Numbered from the stretch's first letter, positions 1 through 8,253 are shown. The stretch is DNA of 20,871 nt from Bryobacterales bacterium (GCA_009697495.1 SHUN01000002.1:1-20871); one strand, 5' to 3'. Made by a program: numbers and translations. Notes: a model not told the origin generated them from the letters alone.

Positions 1-885
1 GCCGGCGTAGATCCACGCCGCCAAAAACGCCAGTAGCAACGACAGCCCCGGACGGCCCGTCGTGTAACGCAGCACCACCAGCAGATATCCTGCCAGCACC
101 GTCAAATGCAGGCCGCTGATCACCAGCGCGTGATATGTCCCCGTTCGCCGGTAATGCTCGGTCCAGGCCTTCTCCATCCGCGTATTTTCACCGGTCAGCA
201 CCGCCTGCATCATGATCGTTTTATAAGCGTCGTTGGCGTAAAGCGCTTCCAGCCTTTCCAGCGCCTCCGACCGCAGTCCAAACAGCCAACCATCCAATTT
301 CGACCCGCATTCGCCGTCCAACACCTTCACCGCCGCGCCCGTCCGCGTCGATATATTCCAATAAATCTGCCGGCGCGCCTGGTACCCCTCAAAATCGAAC
401 GCGCCCGGATTGCCGAAATTGTGAGGCGGCCGTACGCGCCCCTCCAGTTCCACCCGCTGTCCGTAGCGCAGCCGCGGCGCCGCCTGCCCTTCCCGCAAAT
501 TCAGCGACACTCGCCCCCGCGCTCCTGGGGCGAGCTCCATCGTAAACTGCTCGCGGTTTTCCGAAAACACGGACGCCTCCACCACGCAGCCTTCCAGAAT
601 CACCGCCTCCGACGCCGAAGCCTCGATCACCGGCGCCGGCCCCGGCCGATGCCAAACCGCCGTCCCCAGGCCCAGCGCGCAGCAAGCCAGGCCCGCGCAG
701 CCCCGCCTCCGCGCCACCAGCCCAGGCGCGAGTGCAAGCAGCGCGAAAAGTCCGCCCGCCACGCCCGCTTCCACCAAAGTGAACGGCACCAACCGTTCCA
801 GCAGCACCCCCGCCGCAACGCCAATTGACGGAATCAGCATCGGCTCATTCCAGACAATTCGTTTCTCCGGCGGCGCGACAGCCAT
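1..885 (-). CDS. comEC: ComEC/Rec2 DNA-uptake channel protein, N-terminal part (cut by window edge)
   Basis: The minus strand reads open from ATG at 885 to base 1: 295 residues with no stop, so the 3' end lies outside the window. ComEC is the inner-membrane channel that takes up single-stranded DNA during transformation. The first ~70 residues are hydrophobic with several short membrane segments. A soluble OB-like DUF4131 region follows (about residues 90-190) with the family signature NPGAFDFEGYQARRQIYW near residue 160. Near the edge comes the start of the Competence domain, with HALVISGLHLTVLAG, close to the usual H-L-x-x-I/V-SGLH motif. The divergent partner begins at 1021. No strong Shine-Dalgarno sequence precedes the ATG. 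The family assignment is firm; whether the gene is intact cannot be judged. Confidence 0.88.
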   Translation of the reverse strand, partial: MAVAPPEKRIVWNEPMLIPSIGVAAGVLLERLVPFTLVEAGVAGGLFALLALAPGLVARRRGCAGLACCALGLGTAVWHRPGPAPVIEASASEAVILEGCVVEASVFSENREQFTMELAPGARGRVSLNLREGQAAPRLRYGQRVELEGRVRPPHNFGNPGAFDFEGYQARRQIYWNISTRTGAAVKVLDGECGSKLDGWLFGLRSEALERLEALYANDAYKTIMMQAVLTGENTRMEKAWTEHYRRTGTYHALVISGLHLTVLAGYLLVVLRYTTGRPGLSLLLAFLAAWIYAG

Positions 886-1020
886 ACTGAGGAAGTGGCC
901 GCCAGGGCCGAAACCTCTCAGGAATTACACTGGAATTGTGAAGTACCTGTTTCGGTCGTTCGCTTTGTCGGCCTTTGCCCAAGTTTCCGCAGGCTCGATC
1001 ATTACGTTGAGGCTGCAATT

Positions 1021-1755
1021 TTGATTTCCAAAAACCGGTGGCTTATCGTTGAGATCGCCTCCCTACTCGCGCTCCTCTTCAACGTCGCCGTCGTGCTGCT
1101 CAACTATTCCAGCCTCCCGTCGGCTATCCCCGCTCATTTCAGTTGGAACGGCGTACCGAGCGGGCTCGATGACAAGTCAACACTCCTCGACCACCTCTTG
1201 GTGCTCGCCGCGGCGTTCACGATTCTATCCGTCATTCGATTCAAATCCGCCATAGCGTGGTGCCGCGTCATCAAACTCGAATGGATGATCCTGCACGGCT
1301 ACCTCATCTGGGCGATCGTTCAATTACACGGACTGAACCCCGCCTTCCATAACGTCCTGTTGACGGTTATCCTCGCGACCGCCCTGTTCGCCCTGCTCAG
1401 GAACGCCGCCCGCCGCGTCGACAACCTCATTTTAATTGCCCTCGTTGCACAGGTCGCCCTTGTCATTCGCGGATGGGAACCAGTCCGCAAAGCCCATCTG
1501 CTGACGCACAATACCCTCGGCTCGACCAACATCCACGTCCCCACAGCCGACCTTTTCCTATGGACCGCCAGTTCCCTAATCCTCTTCTTCGGCACCAAAA
1601 TGTGGGCCGCCCTCGCCCCCCCTGTTTTCGCACTCTCCTCCGAACGCGCCGCCATCTGGCGCGGCCGTCTACGCTGGATCCGCATCTCCACTACCATCCT
1701 CTTCCTGGTTCTTACAGTGATCACGCTCTACCGCTCCGGCTACAATTTCAACTAA
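1021..1755 (+). CDS. DUF1648-type multi-pass membrane protein
   Basis: The predicted protein has 244 residues if the TTG at 1021 is used. I chose it because GAGG at 1009-1012 sits 8 nt upstream and the protein then begins just before its first membrane helix. The frame stays open upstream to a GTG at 895, but those extra ~42 residues look non-conserved and overlap the divergent promoter region. The first helix (WLIVEIASLLALLFNVAVVL) is followed by LPSAIPAHFSWNGVPSGL. That matches the DUF1648 core (LP..IP.HF...G.P) seen in SdpI-like immunity and membrane proteins. About five or six further hydrophobic segments follow, the last near the C-terminus (TTILFLVLTVITLY). Function is unknown. It ends 14 nt before recN and may be co-transcribed with it. 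Confidence 0.7.
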   Translation: MISKNRWLIVEIASLLALLFNVAVVLLNYSSLPSAIPAHFSWNGVPSGLDDKSTLLDHLLVLAAAFTILSVIRFKSAIAWCRVIKLEWMILHGYLIWAIVQLHGLNPAFHNVLLTVILATALFALLRNAARRVDNLILIALVAQVALVIRGWEPVRKAHLLTHNTLGSTNIHVPTADLFLWTASSLILFFGTKMWAALAPPVFALSSERAAIWRGRLRWIRISTTILFLVLTVITLYRSGYNFN

Positions 1756-1769
1756 GGCACAATCCGCTC

Positions 1770-3446
1770 ATGCTGGTCGAACTCCACATCGAAAATTTTG
1801 CCGTCGTTGAGCGCCTCCGTCTGCGCTTCCACCACGGTCTCAACCTCCTCACCGGCGAGACCGGCAGCGGCAAGTCGATCATCGTCGATTCGCTTGGCCT
1901 CCTATTCGGTGGCCGAGCCTCGGCCGATTTCGTCCGCTCCGGCACGGACCGCGCCCGCATCAGCGGCATTTTCGACCTCCCCGAATCCCCCGCCATTCGC
2001 GCCCTGCTCGAGGAATCCGGCATCGCCCTCGAAGAAAACGAACTCCTCATCGAACGCGAAATCCTCGCCAACGGCAAATCCCGCGCCTTCGCCGCCAGCC
2101 GCCCCGTCACCGCCGCCCTGCTCAAACAAATCTCTCCCTGGCTCGGCGACATCCACGGCCAAAACGAGCAGCAGCAACTCTATGACGCCACTTCCCAGCG
2201 CGGCATTCTCGACGATTTCGCCGCCGCGCAGCCCGCCAAGGACGCCGTCGCCGTTATCTTTCGCGCCTGGAAAGACTGTGACCGCGAACTCGACGAAATC
2301 ACGCGGCGAGAGCAGGAACAGCTCCGCCTCGCCGACCTCTGGACCTTCCAACGCAAGGAAATCGAAGCTCTCGATTTGAAGCCCGGCGAAGACGGCGAAC
2401 TCGAAAACGAAAAACGCGTTTTGCAAAATGTCACCCGTTTGAACGAGCACGCCGATGCCGCCTTCACCGCTTTGTACGACGCCCCCGAATCCGCCCTCGC
2501 CCAGGCCCGCACCGCCCAACGCCGCGTCGAGGAACTTGTCCGCATCGATTCCCAACTCACCGAAGTCGCCGACATTCTGAAACCCGCGCTCATCGCCCTT
2601 GAAGAAGCCGGCCGGACGCTTCGCGACTATTTGAGCCACCTGGAAGCCGATCCCGCCCGCCTGGAAACGGTCGAAACCCGCCTCGCCGCCATCGACAAGC
2701 TGAAGCGCAAATACGGCCCCTCCATCGACGAGATTCTCAGCTTCCTCGCCGGCGTTCAGGCCAAAATGCGGACCGTCGAATCCGCCTCCGAACTCCGCGC
2801 GGCCATCGAGGCCCGCCGCAAGAAACTCGCGGTTGAGTACGAGGCCGCCGCCGCAAAACTCACCGCCGTCCGCAAGCAGGCCGCCGGTCAACTTGAAAAG
2901 CGAGTGGAGCACGAACTCGAAGCCCTCGCCATGGCCGGCACCACTTTCCGCGTCGCTTTTTCCGAATCGCAGTGGACCGAAGACGGCCGCGACGCTGTCG
3001 TCTTCCTCGTCTCCGCCAACAAAGGCGAAGAACCCCGCGAGCTGTCCAGGGTCGCCAGCGGCGGCGAAGTCTCCCGCATCGCTCTCGCCATCAAAACCTG
3101 TGTCGAACGCGAACGCCCCGGCGGCACCCAGCATTTACTGGTGTTTGATGAAGTGGACGCCGGCATCGGCGGCGAAGCCGCGGAGGCTGTCGGCCGCCGC
3201 CTGAAAGAACTCAGCCGCGGCTACCAGGTCCTCTGCGTCACCCACCAGGCCCAAATTGCCTCCTTCGCCGACTTCCACTATCGTGTCGAAAAGAAGGAGT
3301 CCAAAGGCCGAACCGTCGCCACCGTCGTCGAACTCGAAGGGCCCGAGCGAACCAAGGAAATTGGCCGCATGTTGAGCGGCCAGCGCCTGACGCCGGAAGC
3401 CCTCCTACACGCCGAACAACTTATCCGCGCCGGATCGCTCAGCTAA
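1770..3446 (+). CDS. recN: DNA repair protein RecN
   Basis: This is an SMC-like ATPase of 558 residues, the usual RecN length, which binds DNA ends in double-strand-break repair. The start is the ATG at 1770, giving MLVELHIENFAVVERL, the classic RecN N-terminus; an in-frame upstream extension runs through the preceding membrane gene and is not real. Walker A is GETGSGKS at residues 29-36. The ABC signature is VASGGEVSRIALAIK near 426-440, Walker B is LLVFDEVDAG near 456-465, and the H-loop is VTHQAQIASFAD. Residues ~150-370 form the charged coiled-coil arms typical of the family, with no zinc hook. No clear SD is visible, and the gene sits 14 nt after the DUF1648 gene, so translation may be coupled. 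Confidence 0.96.
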   Translation: MLVELHIENFAVVERLRLRFHHGLNLLTGETGSGKSIIVDSLGLLFGGRASADFVRSGTDRARISGIFDLPESPAIRALLEESGIALEENELLIEREILANGKSRAFAASRPVTAALLKQISPWLGDIHGQNEQQQLYDATSQRGILDDFAAAQPAKDAVAVIFRAWKDCDRELDEITRREQEQLRLADLWTFQRKEIEALDLKPGEDGELENEKRVLQNVTRLNEHADAAFTALYDAPESALAQARTAQRRVEELVRIDSQLTEVADILKPALIALEEAGRTLRDYLSHLEADPARLETVETRLAAIDKLKRKYGPSIDEILSFLAGVQAKMRTVESASELRAAIEARRKKLAVEYEAAAAKLTAVRKQAAGQLEKRVEHELEALAMAGTTFRVAFSESQWTEDGRDAVVFLVSANKGEEPRELSRVASGGEVSRIALAIKTCVERERPGGTQHLLVFDEVDAGIGGEAAEAVGRRLKELSRGYQVLCVTHQAQIASFADFHYRVEKKESKGRTVATVVELEGPERTKEIGRMLSGQRLTPEALLHAEQLIRAGSLS

Positions 3447-3452
3447 ACAAAC

Positions 3453-3672
3453 ACCGCCTGAAGGCGGTGGGGTTGGCTGGCGACTGAAAGTCGCAGGGCG
3501 CGGCTAAAGCCGCAAGAAGGCTCGACCGGACGCTCGCAGTCGCAACGCGCTGCAAGGCCGAGTTCCCACAGTGCCGCCACGGCTCTGGAAAAACACCCCG
3601 GACATATTTCGCCAATCCCCGGCCTCAACTCACTCCGAAGTACCGTGGCTGAAAGCAGCTCGCCTAAAGGCG
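3453..3672. repeat. Cluster of short palindromes with TGAA/TAAA loops between convergent genes
   Basis: The 256-nt convergent gap between recN and the AAA+ gene carries at least four perfect small hairpins and one decayed one. ACCGCC-TGAA-GGCGGT is at 3453-3468, GCGACT-GAA-AGTCGC at 3480-3494, GCGGC-TAAA-GCCGC at 3500-3513 and CGCC-TAAA-GGCG at 3661-3672. A weaker GCT-GAA-AGC lies at 3648-3656. Stems differ in sequence but keep CT...AG closing pairs and an A-rich loop, so pairing rather than sequence is preserved. There is no T-run, so these are not classical Rho-independent terminators. They resemble REP-like or transcript-end structures. No ORF of note is visible in the gap. Confidence 0.7.
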
Positions 3673-3702
3673 GGGGGATTAGACCCGGCGCGTGGTACTA
3701 AA

Positions 3703-5055
3703 CTATTCGTCCTCGTCCGCGCTCACAAAGTTTGAGTGAAACGCTTTAGCCAGCACCTCCTCGGTCAACTCCATCGGTCGCCGTTCAAACCGAATGATAT
3801 CGATCGCATGGGACAACACATCGCGCGGATGGCATCGCCGCTTTGCCTTTCCCGTGGATCGATAGTGCCCCTCCAGAAACCGTTCCGCCAAATCGCGCGA
3901 ACACATCAGCCCCTTGCTATGCGCGAATCGAACGAAAATGTCGAGAAACTCGTTATCATCCGGACTGCGCATCAACATCTTGTACTGAATACGCCGCAAA
4001 AACGCCTCGTCGCCCAGTTGGTGCGGCTTCAAGTTTGTGGAGAAGATCAGAAAACACTCAAACGGCACCGTCATCTTCGTGCCGTTGGCAAAGGTGAGGT
4101 AATCCACGCGCCGTTCCATTGGCACAATCCACCGGTTCAGCACTTCGGCCGGCGTCACCTTCTGCCGCCCAAAGTCATCGATCAGATAAATGCCGTTATT
4201 CGCCTTCAACTGCAATGGCGCGTCATAATATTTCGGCACTGGATTGAAGCTCAAATCGAGCATCTTTAGCTCCAATTCGCCGCCGCTCACGATGAACGGA
4301 CGCCGCGTTTTGAACCACCGCTTGTCATACGTCGATTCCGTCGTAAACGCCGAAAGCTGGTCTTCCTCCTCGTCCACCGGATGGTGATAAACCGGATCGA
4401 ACATCTGAATAATCATGCCCTGGCATTCAATCGCGTGCGGTACGTAAACATGCGTGGCGTCCACGTTGAACAACGCCTCAGCCAGAAACGTTTTCCCGTT
4501 CCCCGGCTGCCCGTAGATCAGGAACGACTTCCCGGAATTCACCGCCGGTCCGATTGCGTTCAGCAACGCCTCCGTTACCACCATGTGTTTGTAGGCATCG
4601 CGCAACACCTTCATGGTCAGCCAGCCTTCGCCCTGCTTCTGTTGCCTCACCATGTCAGCGTATTGATACAGCGGCACCGGCACCCTGCCCGAATACGAGC
4701 AGCTCGAAATATACTCCTTCGCCAGCGTTCGCCCGTTTTCCGTCAGCAGGAATTTCGACGATATCGCGCCCATCCCGAGCGAACTCTTCACGCCAAGCAG
4801 ATTGTTCCGCTTCAATAGGTCCATCAAGCCTTCAATTACGCTGAACTGCAAGCCGAGGTCCGACGCCAACTCGCGCCCCACCACTTCGCCCTTGTAGTAC
4901 AGCGCTTTCAGAATCAGTTGCTCGATCATCCCCTGCGCAATACCCGTATGCTCAATCGTTTCGGGTACCGGAGGCGTAATCGCACCGGCTCCTTCATTCG
5001 GATCACCGTCGAATTCGATTACATCGTTGAGACTTTCCAGATCGGTAAAGGCCAT
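3703..5055 (-). CDS. AAA+ ATPase with N-terminal winged-helix-like domain
   Basis: The protein has 450 residues and no signal peptide or membrane helix, so it is cytoplasmic. Residues ~40-115 look like a winged helix (IEQLILKALYYKGEVVGREL, then ...LLTENGRTLAKEY). A AAA+ module follows with Walker A GQPGNGKT (182-189), Walker B GIYLIDDFG (288-296), sensor-1 FLIFSTNL (335-342), an arginine pair AFLRRIQYK (351-359) and a sensor-2-like CHPRDV (408-413). I cannot place it in a named family. It is not a MoxR, DnaC/IstB or sigma-54 activator by its motifs, because no GAFTGA loop is visible. It stands alone, with a divergent neighbour upstream and convergent recN downstream, so context does not reveal its client. 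A role as a remodelling ATPase is inference. Confidence 0.85.
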   Translation of the reverse strand: MAFTDLESLNDVIEFDGDPNEGAGAITPPVPETIEHTGIAQGMIEQLILKALYYKGEVVGRELASDLGLQFSVIEGLMDLLKRNNLLGVKSSLGMGAISSKFLLTENGRTLAKEYISSCSYSGRVPVPLYQYADMVRQQKQGEGWLTMKVLRDAYKHMVVTEALLNAIGPAVNSGKSFLIYGQPGNGKTFLAEALFNVDATHVYVPHAIECQGMIIQMFDPVYHHPVDEEEDQLSAFTTESTYDKRWFKTRRPFIVSGGELELKMLDLSFNPVPKYYDAPLQLKANNGIYLIDDFGRQKVTPAEVLNRWIVPMERRVDYLTFANGTKMTVPFECFLIFSTNLKPHQLGDEAFLRRIQYKMLMRSPDDNEFLDIFVRFAHSKGLMCSRDLAERFLEGHYRSTGKAKRRCHPRDVLSHAIDIIRFERRPMELTEEVLAKAFHSNFVSADEDE

Positions 5056-5128
5056 TTACCCGTTAAATCGGCCGCACGGAGCCAGACCATTAGAGCGAAG
5101 GTTGCAAAATCCCGCTCCCGCCCCGCGA

Positions 5129-5134
5129 TATAAT
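5129..5134 (+). promoter_or_regulatory. Candidate -10 element (TATAAT) for the Gfo/Idh/MocA gene
   Basis: A perfect TATAAT lies 23 nt before the ATG at 5158 in the 102-nt divergent gap, leaving a very short leader. The best -35-like hexamer, TTGCAA at 5102-5107, has a 21-nt spacer, longer than the optimal 17. The call rests on the -10 match only. Confidence 0.35.
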
Positions 5135-5157
5135 TAGGACTCCGGAATCAATTCAAT

Positions 5158-6504
5158 ATGTCTACCACCCGCCGTCACTTCCTCCAATCCGGATCCGCCG
5201 TCACCATGCTGGCCGCCCCCGCGCTCGCCCAGACGCCCAAAGGAGCCAATGACAGGGTCAACGTCGCCTGCATCGGCTTCGGCATCATGGGCCAGGGCGA
5301 TGTTTCCACTATCAACACCGTCCCCGGAGCCAAACTCGTCGCCGTCTCCGATATATACGAAGGCCGCCTTACCAAGGCCAGGGAAGTCTACGGCAAGGAC
5401 ATTTTCACTACCCGCGACTACCGCGAAATTCTCGCCCGGCCCGATATTGACGCCGTCATCGTCGCCACTCCCGACCATTGGCACCAGATCATCGCCTGCG
5501 ACGCCATGCGTGCCGGTAAAGACGTCTATTGTCAAAAACCGATGGTCCAAAAAGTGGAGGAAGGTGCCGCTGTCATCAAGGCTGAAAAGGAAACCAATCG
5601 CATTCTCCAGGTCGGCAGCCAGCGCGCCAGTTCCATTTTGTACGCCAAAGCCCGCGAAGTCATTAAACAAGGCTCGATCGGCGACGTCCGCATGGTGGAA
5701 GCCTATTGGGATCGCAACTCCGCTCAAGGCGCCTGGCAGTACTCCATCCCGCCCGACGCCACTCCCCAAACCGTCGATTGGGACCGCTTCCTCGGCCACG
5801 CCCCCAAACGTCCCTTTGAGCCCATCCGCCTCTTCCGCTGGCGCAACTACCAGGACTACGGCACCGGTGTCGCCGGCGATCTCTATGTCCACCTCTTCAC
5901 CGGCATCCACTACGTCATGGATTCCAGCGGCCCGAACCGCATCATGTCCACCGGCGGCCTTTACTACTGGAAGGACGGCCGCGACGTCCCCGACCTCATG
6001 CTCGGCATGTACGATTACCCCGACACGAAAGCCCACAAGGCCTTCCATCTCAGCATCCGCCTCAATTTCGAAGCCGGCGGCGGCGAGGGTTCGGGCTTTC
6101 GTTTCATCGGCACCGAGGGCGTGCTCGATCTCGCTGTCGGCGGCGCACTCGTCCTCAAACGCAAACCCAAGGACAGCGAACCCGGCCACACCGCCGGCAC
6201 ATTTTCTAAGGCGACCGGCGCCGAGATCGTTCGCGAATACCAAAAGAAATACCCCGTCCAGCGCCCCAGCGCCGACGGCATGCGCGCCAACACCGAACAG
6301 CGCTGGGTACTGCCCCCCGGCTACACCGAACAGTACGCCCACCACGAAAATTTTATCAACGCCGTTCGCTCACGCAATCCCGTCATTGAAGACGCCACTT
6401 TCGGCCTCCGCGCCGCCGGCCCGGCCCTTCTCTCCAATGTCAGTCACTTCACCCGGAAAACCATGTTGTGGGATCCGGAATCGATGGTCATCAAGCAGTC
6501 CTAA
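5158..6504 (+). CDS. Tat-exported Gfo/Idh/MocA-family NAD(P)-dependent oxidoreductase
   Basis: The protein has 448 residues. The N-terminus has a twin-arginine signal (TTRRHFLQSG, residues 3-12) with a hydrophobic stretch ending ALAQ, so export to the periplasm is likely. A Rossmann fold follows: VNVACIGFGIMGQGD has the GxGxxG at 40-45. The usual EKP sugar-dehydrogenase motif is present as CQKPM (125-129), with Lys kept and Glu replaced by Gln. The C-terminal half has the expected alpha/beta domain with YAHHENFINAVRSRNP. Family members oxidise or reduce sugars, inositols and related polyols; the substrate cannot be named from sequence. It is followed 20 nt later by the nfeD-like gene, which has its own strong SD, so the two may be only loosely coupled. 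Confidence 0.9.
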   Translation: MSTTRRHFLQSGSAVTMLAAPALAQTPKGANDRVNVACIGFGIMGQGDVSTINTVPGAKLVAVSDIYEGRLTKAREVYGKDIFTTRDYREILARPDIDAVIVATPDHWHQIIACDAMRAGKDVYCQKPMVQKVEEGAAVIKAEKETNRILQVGSQRASSILYAKAREVIKQGSIGDVRMVEAYWDRNSAQGAWQYSIPPDATPQTVDWDRFLGHAPKRPFEPIRLFRWRNYQDYGTGVAGDLYVHLFTGIHYVMDSSGPNRIMSTGGLYYWKDGRDVPDLMLGMYDYPDTKAHKAFHLSIRLNFEAGGGEGSGFRFIGTEGVLDLAVGGALVLKRKPKDSEPGHTAGTFSKATGAEIVREYQKKYPVQRPSADGMRANTEQRWVLPPGYTEQYAHHENFINAVRSRNPVIEDATFGLRAAGPALLSNVSHFTRKTMLWDPESMVIKQS

Positions 6505-6524
6505 ATAAAAATCGGAGGCCCGCT

Positions 6525-6956
6525 ATGCAGTGGTGGATCTGGCTCGTCGCGGCAGTAGCTTTACTCGTCACGGAGATGCTTACCCCGGGTGGCTTCTATT
6601 TCCTTTTCTTCGGGGCCGGCGCCTTGGCCGCAGGCCTCCTCGCCCTCGCCGGTGTCGATGATCTGCTTGTCCAGGCGATCGTCTTCCTCAGCGCGTCTAT
6701 CGCCTGTCTCCTGCTATTCCGCAAACCCCTTCTCCGTCGCTTCCAGTCGGCCATCCCCAAGTCCAACGTCGACTCGCTCGCCGGCGAAACCGCCACCCTT
6801 TCCACTCCCCTTCACCCCGGCGAATACGGTCAGGCCGAACTCCGCGGCGCCTCCTGGAAAGTCCGCAACATCGGCGGCGTCGCCATCGAAGCCGGGCAAA
6901 GGTGTATCGTGGATCAAGTCGACGGCCTCACTCTTAACATTCGCGCCGCCGAATAA
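6525..6956 (+). CDS. Short NfeD-family membrane protein
   Basis: The protein has 143 residues from ATG 6525, preceded by a strong SD (ATCGGAGG, 6511-6518). An in-frame extension to 6468 overlaps the previous gene and lacks such a site. Three hydrophobic segments occupy residues ~2-75 (WIWLVAAVALLVTEMLTPGG, FYFLFFGAGALAAGLLALAG, IVFLSASIACLLLF). A C-terminal soluble OB-fold-like domain follows (GETATLSTPLHPGEYGQ ... GGVAIEAGQRCIVDQVDGL). This is the short NfeD type that lacks the ClpP-like protease half. It is nearly always paired with an SPFH protein, and here that partner starts 9 nt downstream, its SD overlapping this gene's stop codon. Confidence 0.88.
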   Translation: MQWWIWLVAAVALLVTEMLTPGGFYFLFFGAGALAAGLLALAGVDDLLVQAIVFLSASIACLLLFRKPLLRRFQSAIPKSNVDSLAGETATLSTPLHPGEYGQAELRGASWKVRNIGGVAIEAGQRCIVDQVDGLTLNIRAAE

Positions 6957-6965
6957 GGAGCCCCA

Positions 6966-7907
6966 ATGCCTGAACTGATTCTCACCGGCGCGCTGATCCT
7001 GGTGGTCTTCATCATGATCGCCAAAACCGCCATCGTCGTCCCTCAGCAGAGCGCCTATGTCGTCGAGCGTCTTGGCCGCTTCAGCGGCACCCTGGACGCC
7101 GGCTTTCACGTCTTAATTCCCTTCCTCGACGTCATTCGCTACAGGCACTCTCTCAAGGAAACGGCCATCGATATCCCCGAGCAGGTCTGCATCACCCGCG
7201 ACAACGTTCAGGTCGGCGTCGACGGCGTTCTCTACATGAAACTGCTCAGCGCCGAACGCGCTTCTTACGGCATCAGCGACTACCGTTTCGCCATCATCCA
7301 ACTCGCCCAAACGACACTCCGCAGCGAAGTCGGCAAGATCGAGCTCGACCGTACTTTTGAAGAGCGCACGACGATCAATTTCTCCGTCGTCAGCGAACTC
7401 GATAAAGCCACCGAAGCCTGGGGCGTGAAAGTGATGCGTTATGAAATCAAGAACATCAACCCGCCCGCGGACATCCTCGGCGCCATGGAAAAGCAGATGC
7501 GAGCGGAACGGGAAAAGCGCGCGACGATTCTAACCTCCGAAGCCGTTCGCGACGCCGCCATCAATCAGGCGGAAGGCCAAAAGCAGATGGTCATCAAGGT
7601 TTCCGAAGCCAAGCGCCAGCAACAGATCAACGAAGCCGAAGGCGAGGGCGAGGCCATCTTGACGGTTGCCAAAGCAACCGCCGAGAGCATCGAGAGAGTC
7701 GCCATCGCCATTCAAAATCCTGGCGGCCGCGACGCGGTTCAACTCCGTATCGCCGAGCAGTGGATCACTGAGTTTGGCAAGCTCGCCCGCACGAATAACA
7801 CCATGATCGTCCCGGCCAATTTGACGGATCTGACCAGCATCATCGCCAGCGCGACGGCCGTTTTGAAGCACGTCAACGCGCCCGCGCCGCCTCCGCCCAA
7901 TCGTTAG
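6966..7907 (+). CDS. SPFH/Band 7 (stomatin-like, slipin/QmcA-type) protein
   Basis: The protein has 313 residues. One N-terminal membrane anchor (~4-26, ELILTGALILVVFIMIAKTA) is followed by the Band 7 domain: VPQQSAYVVERLGRFSGTL, then HVLIPFLDVIRYRHSL. An Ala/Glu/Gln-rich coiled coil runs about 175-245 (EAVRDAAINQAEGQKQMV) and the tail ends in a proline run (APPPPNR). These proteins oligomerise into membrane-microdomain scaffolds and act with NfeD and membrane quality-control proteases. TAAGGAG at 6954-6960 is a good SD and overlaps the stop of the nfeD-like gene, so the pair is a translationally linked operon. Nothing looks broken. Confidence 0.93.
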   Translation: MPELILTGALILVVFIMIAKTAIVVPQQSAYVVERLGRFSGTLDAGFHVLIPFLDVIRYRHSLKETAIDIPEQVCITRDNVQVGVDGVLYMKLLSAERASYGISDYRFAIIQLAQTTLRSEVGKIELDRTFEERTTINFSVVSELDKATEAWGVKVMRYEIKNINPPADILGAMEKQMRAEREKRATILTSEAVRDAAINQAEGQKQMVIKVSEAKRQQQINEAEGEGEAILTVAKATAESIERVAIAIQNPGGRDAVQLRIAEQWITEFGKLARTNNTMIVPANLTDLTSIIASATAVLKHVNAPAPPPPNR

Positions 7908-7974
7908 CGCTAAATTGCAAAATTAAGTTGGGGTCTTCGCAAAGCTGTTGCCTGGAATCGGCTGAAAATGGGTG

Positions 7975-8147
7975 GCCTCCGGTGTTTCGCCGGAACGCGC
8001 AGGCCCGTCGCGTCTTGGGCTTGCGGTTGGCGATGCGGTCGCCTCCGGCGTTTCGCCGGAACGCGCATACCCGTCGCGTCTTGGGCTTGCGGTTGGCGAT
8101 GCGGTCGTGTCCGGCGTTTCGCCGGAACGCGCAGGCCCGTCGCGTCT
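7975..8147. repeat. 66-bp tandem repeat, about 2.6 copies, each with a 7-bp-stem hairpin
   Basis: Copies start at 7975, 8041 and 8107, an exact 66-bp period; the third stops near 8147. Each copy has a hairpin: TCCGGCG-TTT-CGCCGGA at 8044-8060 and 8110-8126, and one with a single G.T-type change at 7978-7994. Because 66 is a multiple of three and the unit contains no stop, all six frames are open across it, producing spurious ORFs. The array lies in the 497-nt stretch (7908-8404) between convergent SPFH and flgL. The rest of that stretch holds only the toxin-antitoxin-like remnants listed next; 7908-7974 shows nothing recognisable. Confidence 0.9.
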
Positions 8148-8253
8148 CCTCGAGCATCTGGACGAAGGATACACACGGGAAGCTTTCTTCGAATCGTTTC
8201 CCGGCGTTCCCGAGGAACTCGTCCACGAAGTTTTCGCTTCGCAAAGGAATTGT
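8146..8253 (+). pseudogene. Possible remnant of a DUF433-type antitoxin
   Basis: One plus-strand frame reads LLEHLDEGYTREAFFESFPG followed by VPEELVHEVFA. This resembles the C-terminal half of DUF433 antitoxins (LL..L..G.s.eefLe.FP.v..e.v..vL). The front half of such a gene is missing; the reading frame instead runs into the 66-bp tandem repeat. No start codon or SD fits an intact gene. Similarity is judged by eye, so the call is tentative. Confidence 0.33.

Noticed and set aside
106..828. 240-codon plus-strand ORF at the left edge
   Set aside because: Arg/Pro/His-rich antisense of comEC, whose minus-strand frame is open throughout and carries family motifs.
1902..3134. 410-codon minus-strand ORF opposite recN
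   Set aside because: Gly/Phe/Val-rich antisense shadow of a confidently identified RecN; no motif.
3453..3513. Rho-independent terminator of recN
   Set aside because: Stems are followed by GC-rich sequence, with no T-run on either strand.
5134..6345. 403-codon minus-strand ORF opposite the Gfo/Idh/MocA gene
   Set aside because: Antisense shadow with Gly/Ala/Asp composition; the plus-strand gene has clear family motifs and a Tat signal.
7975..8147. CRISPR array
   Set aside because: Repeats are directly abutting 66-bp units with no variable spacers and no cas genes nearby.
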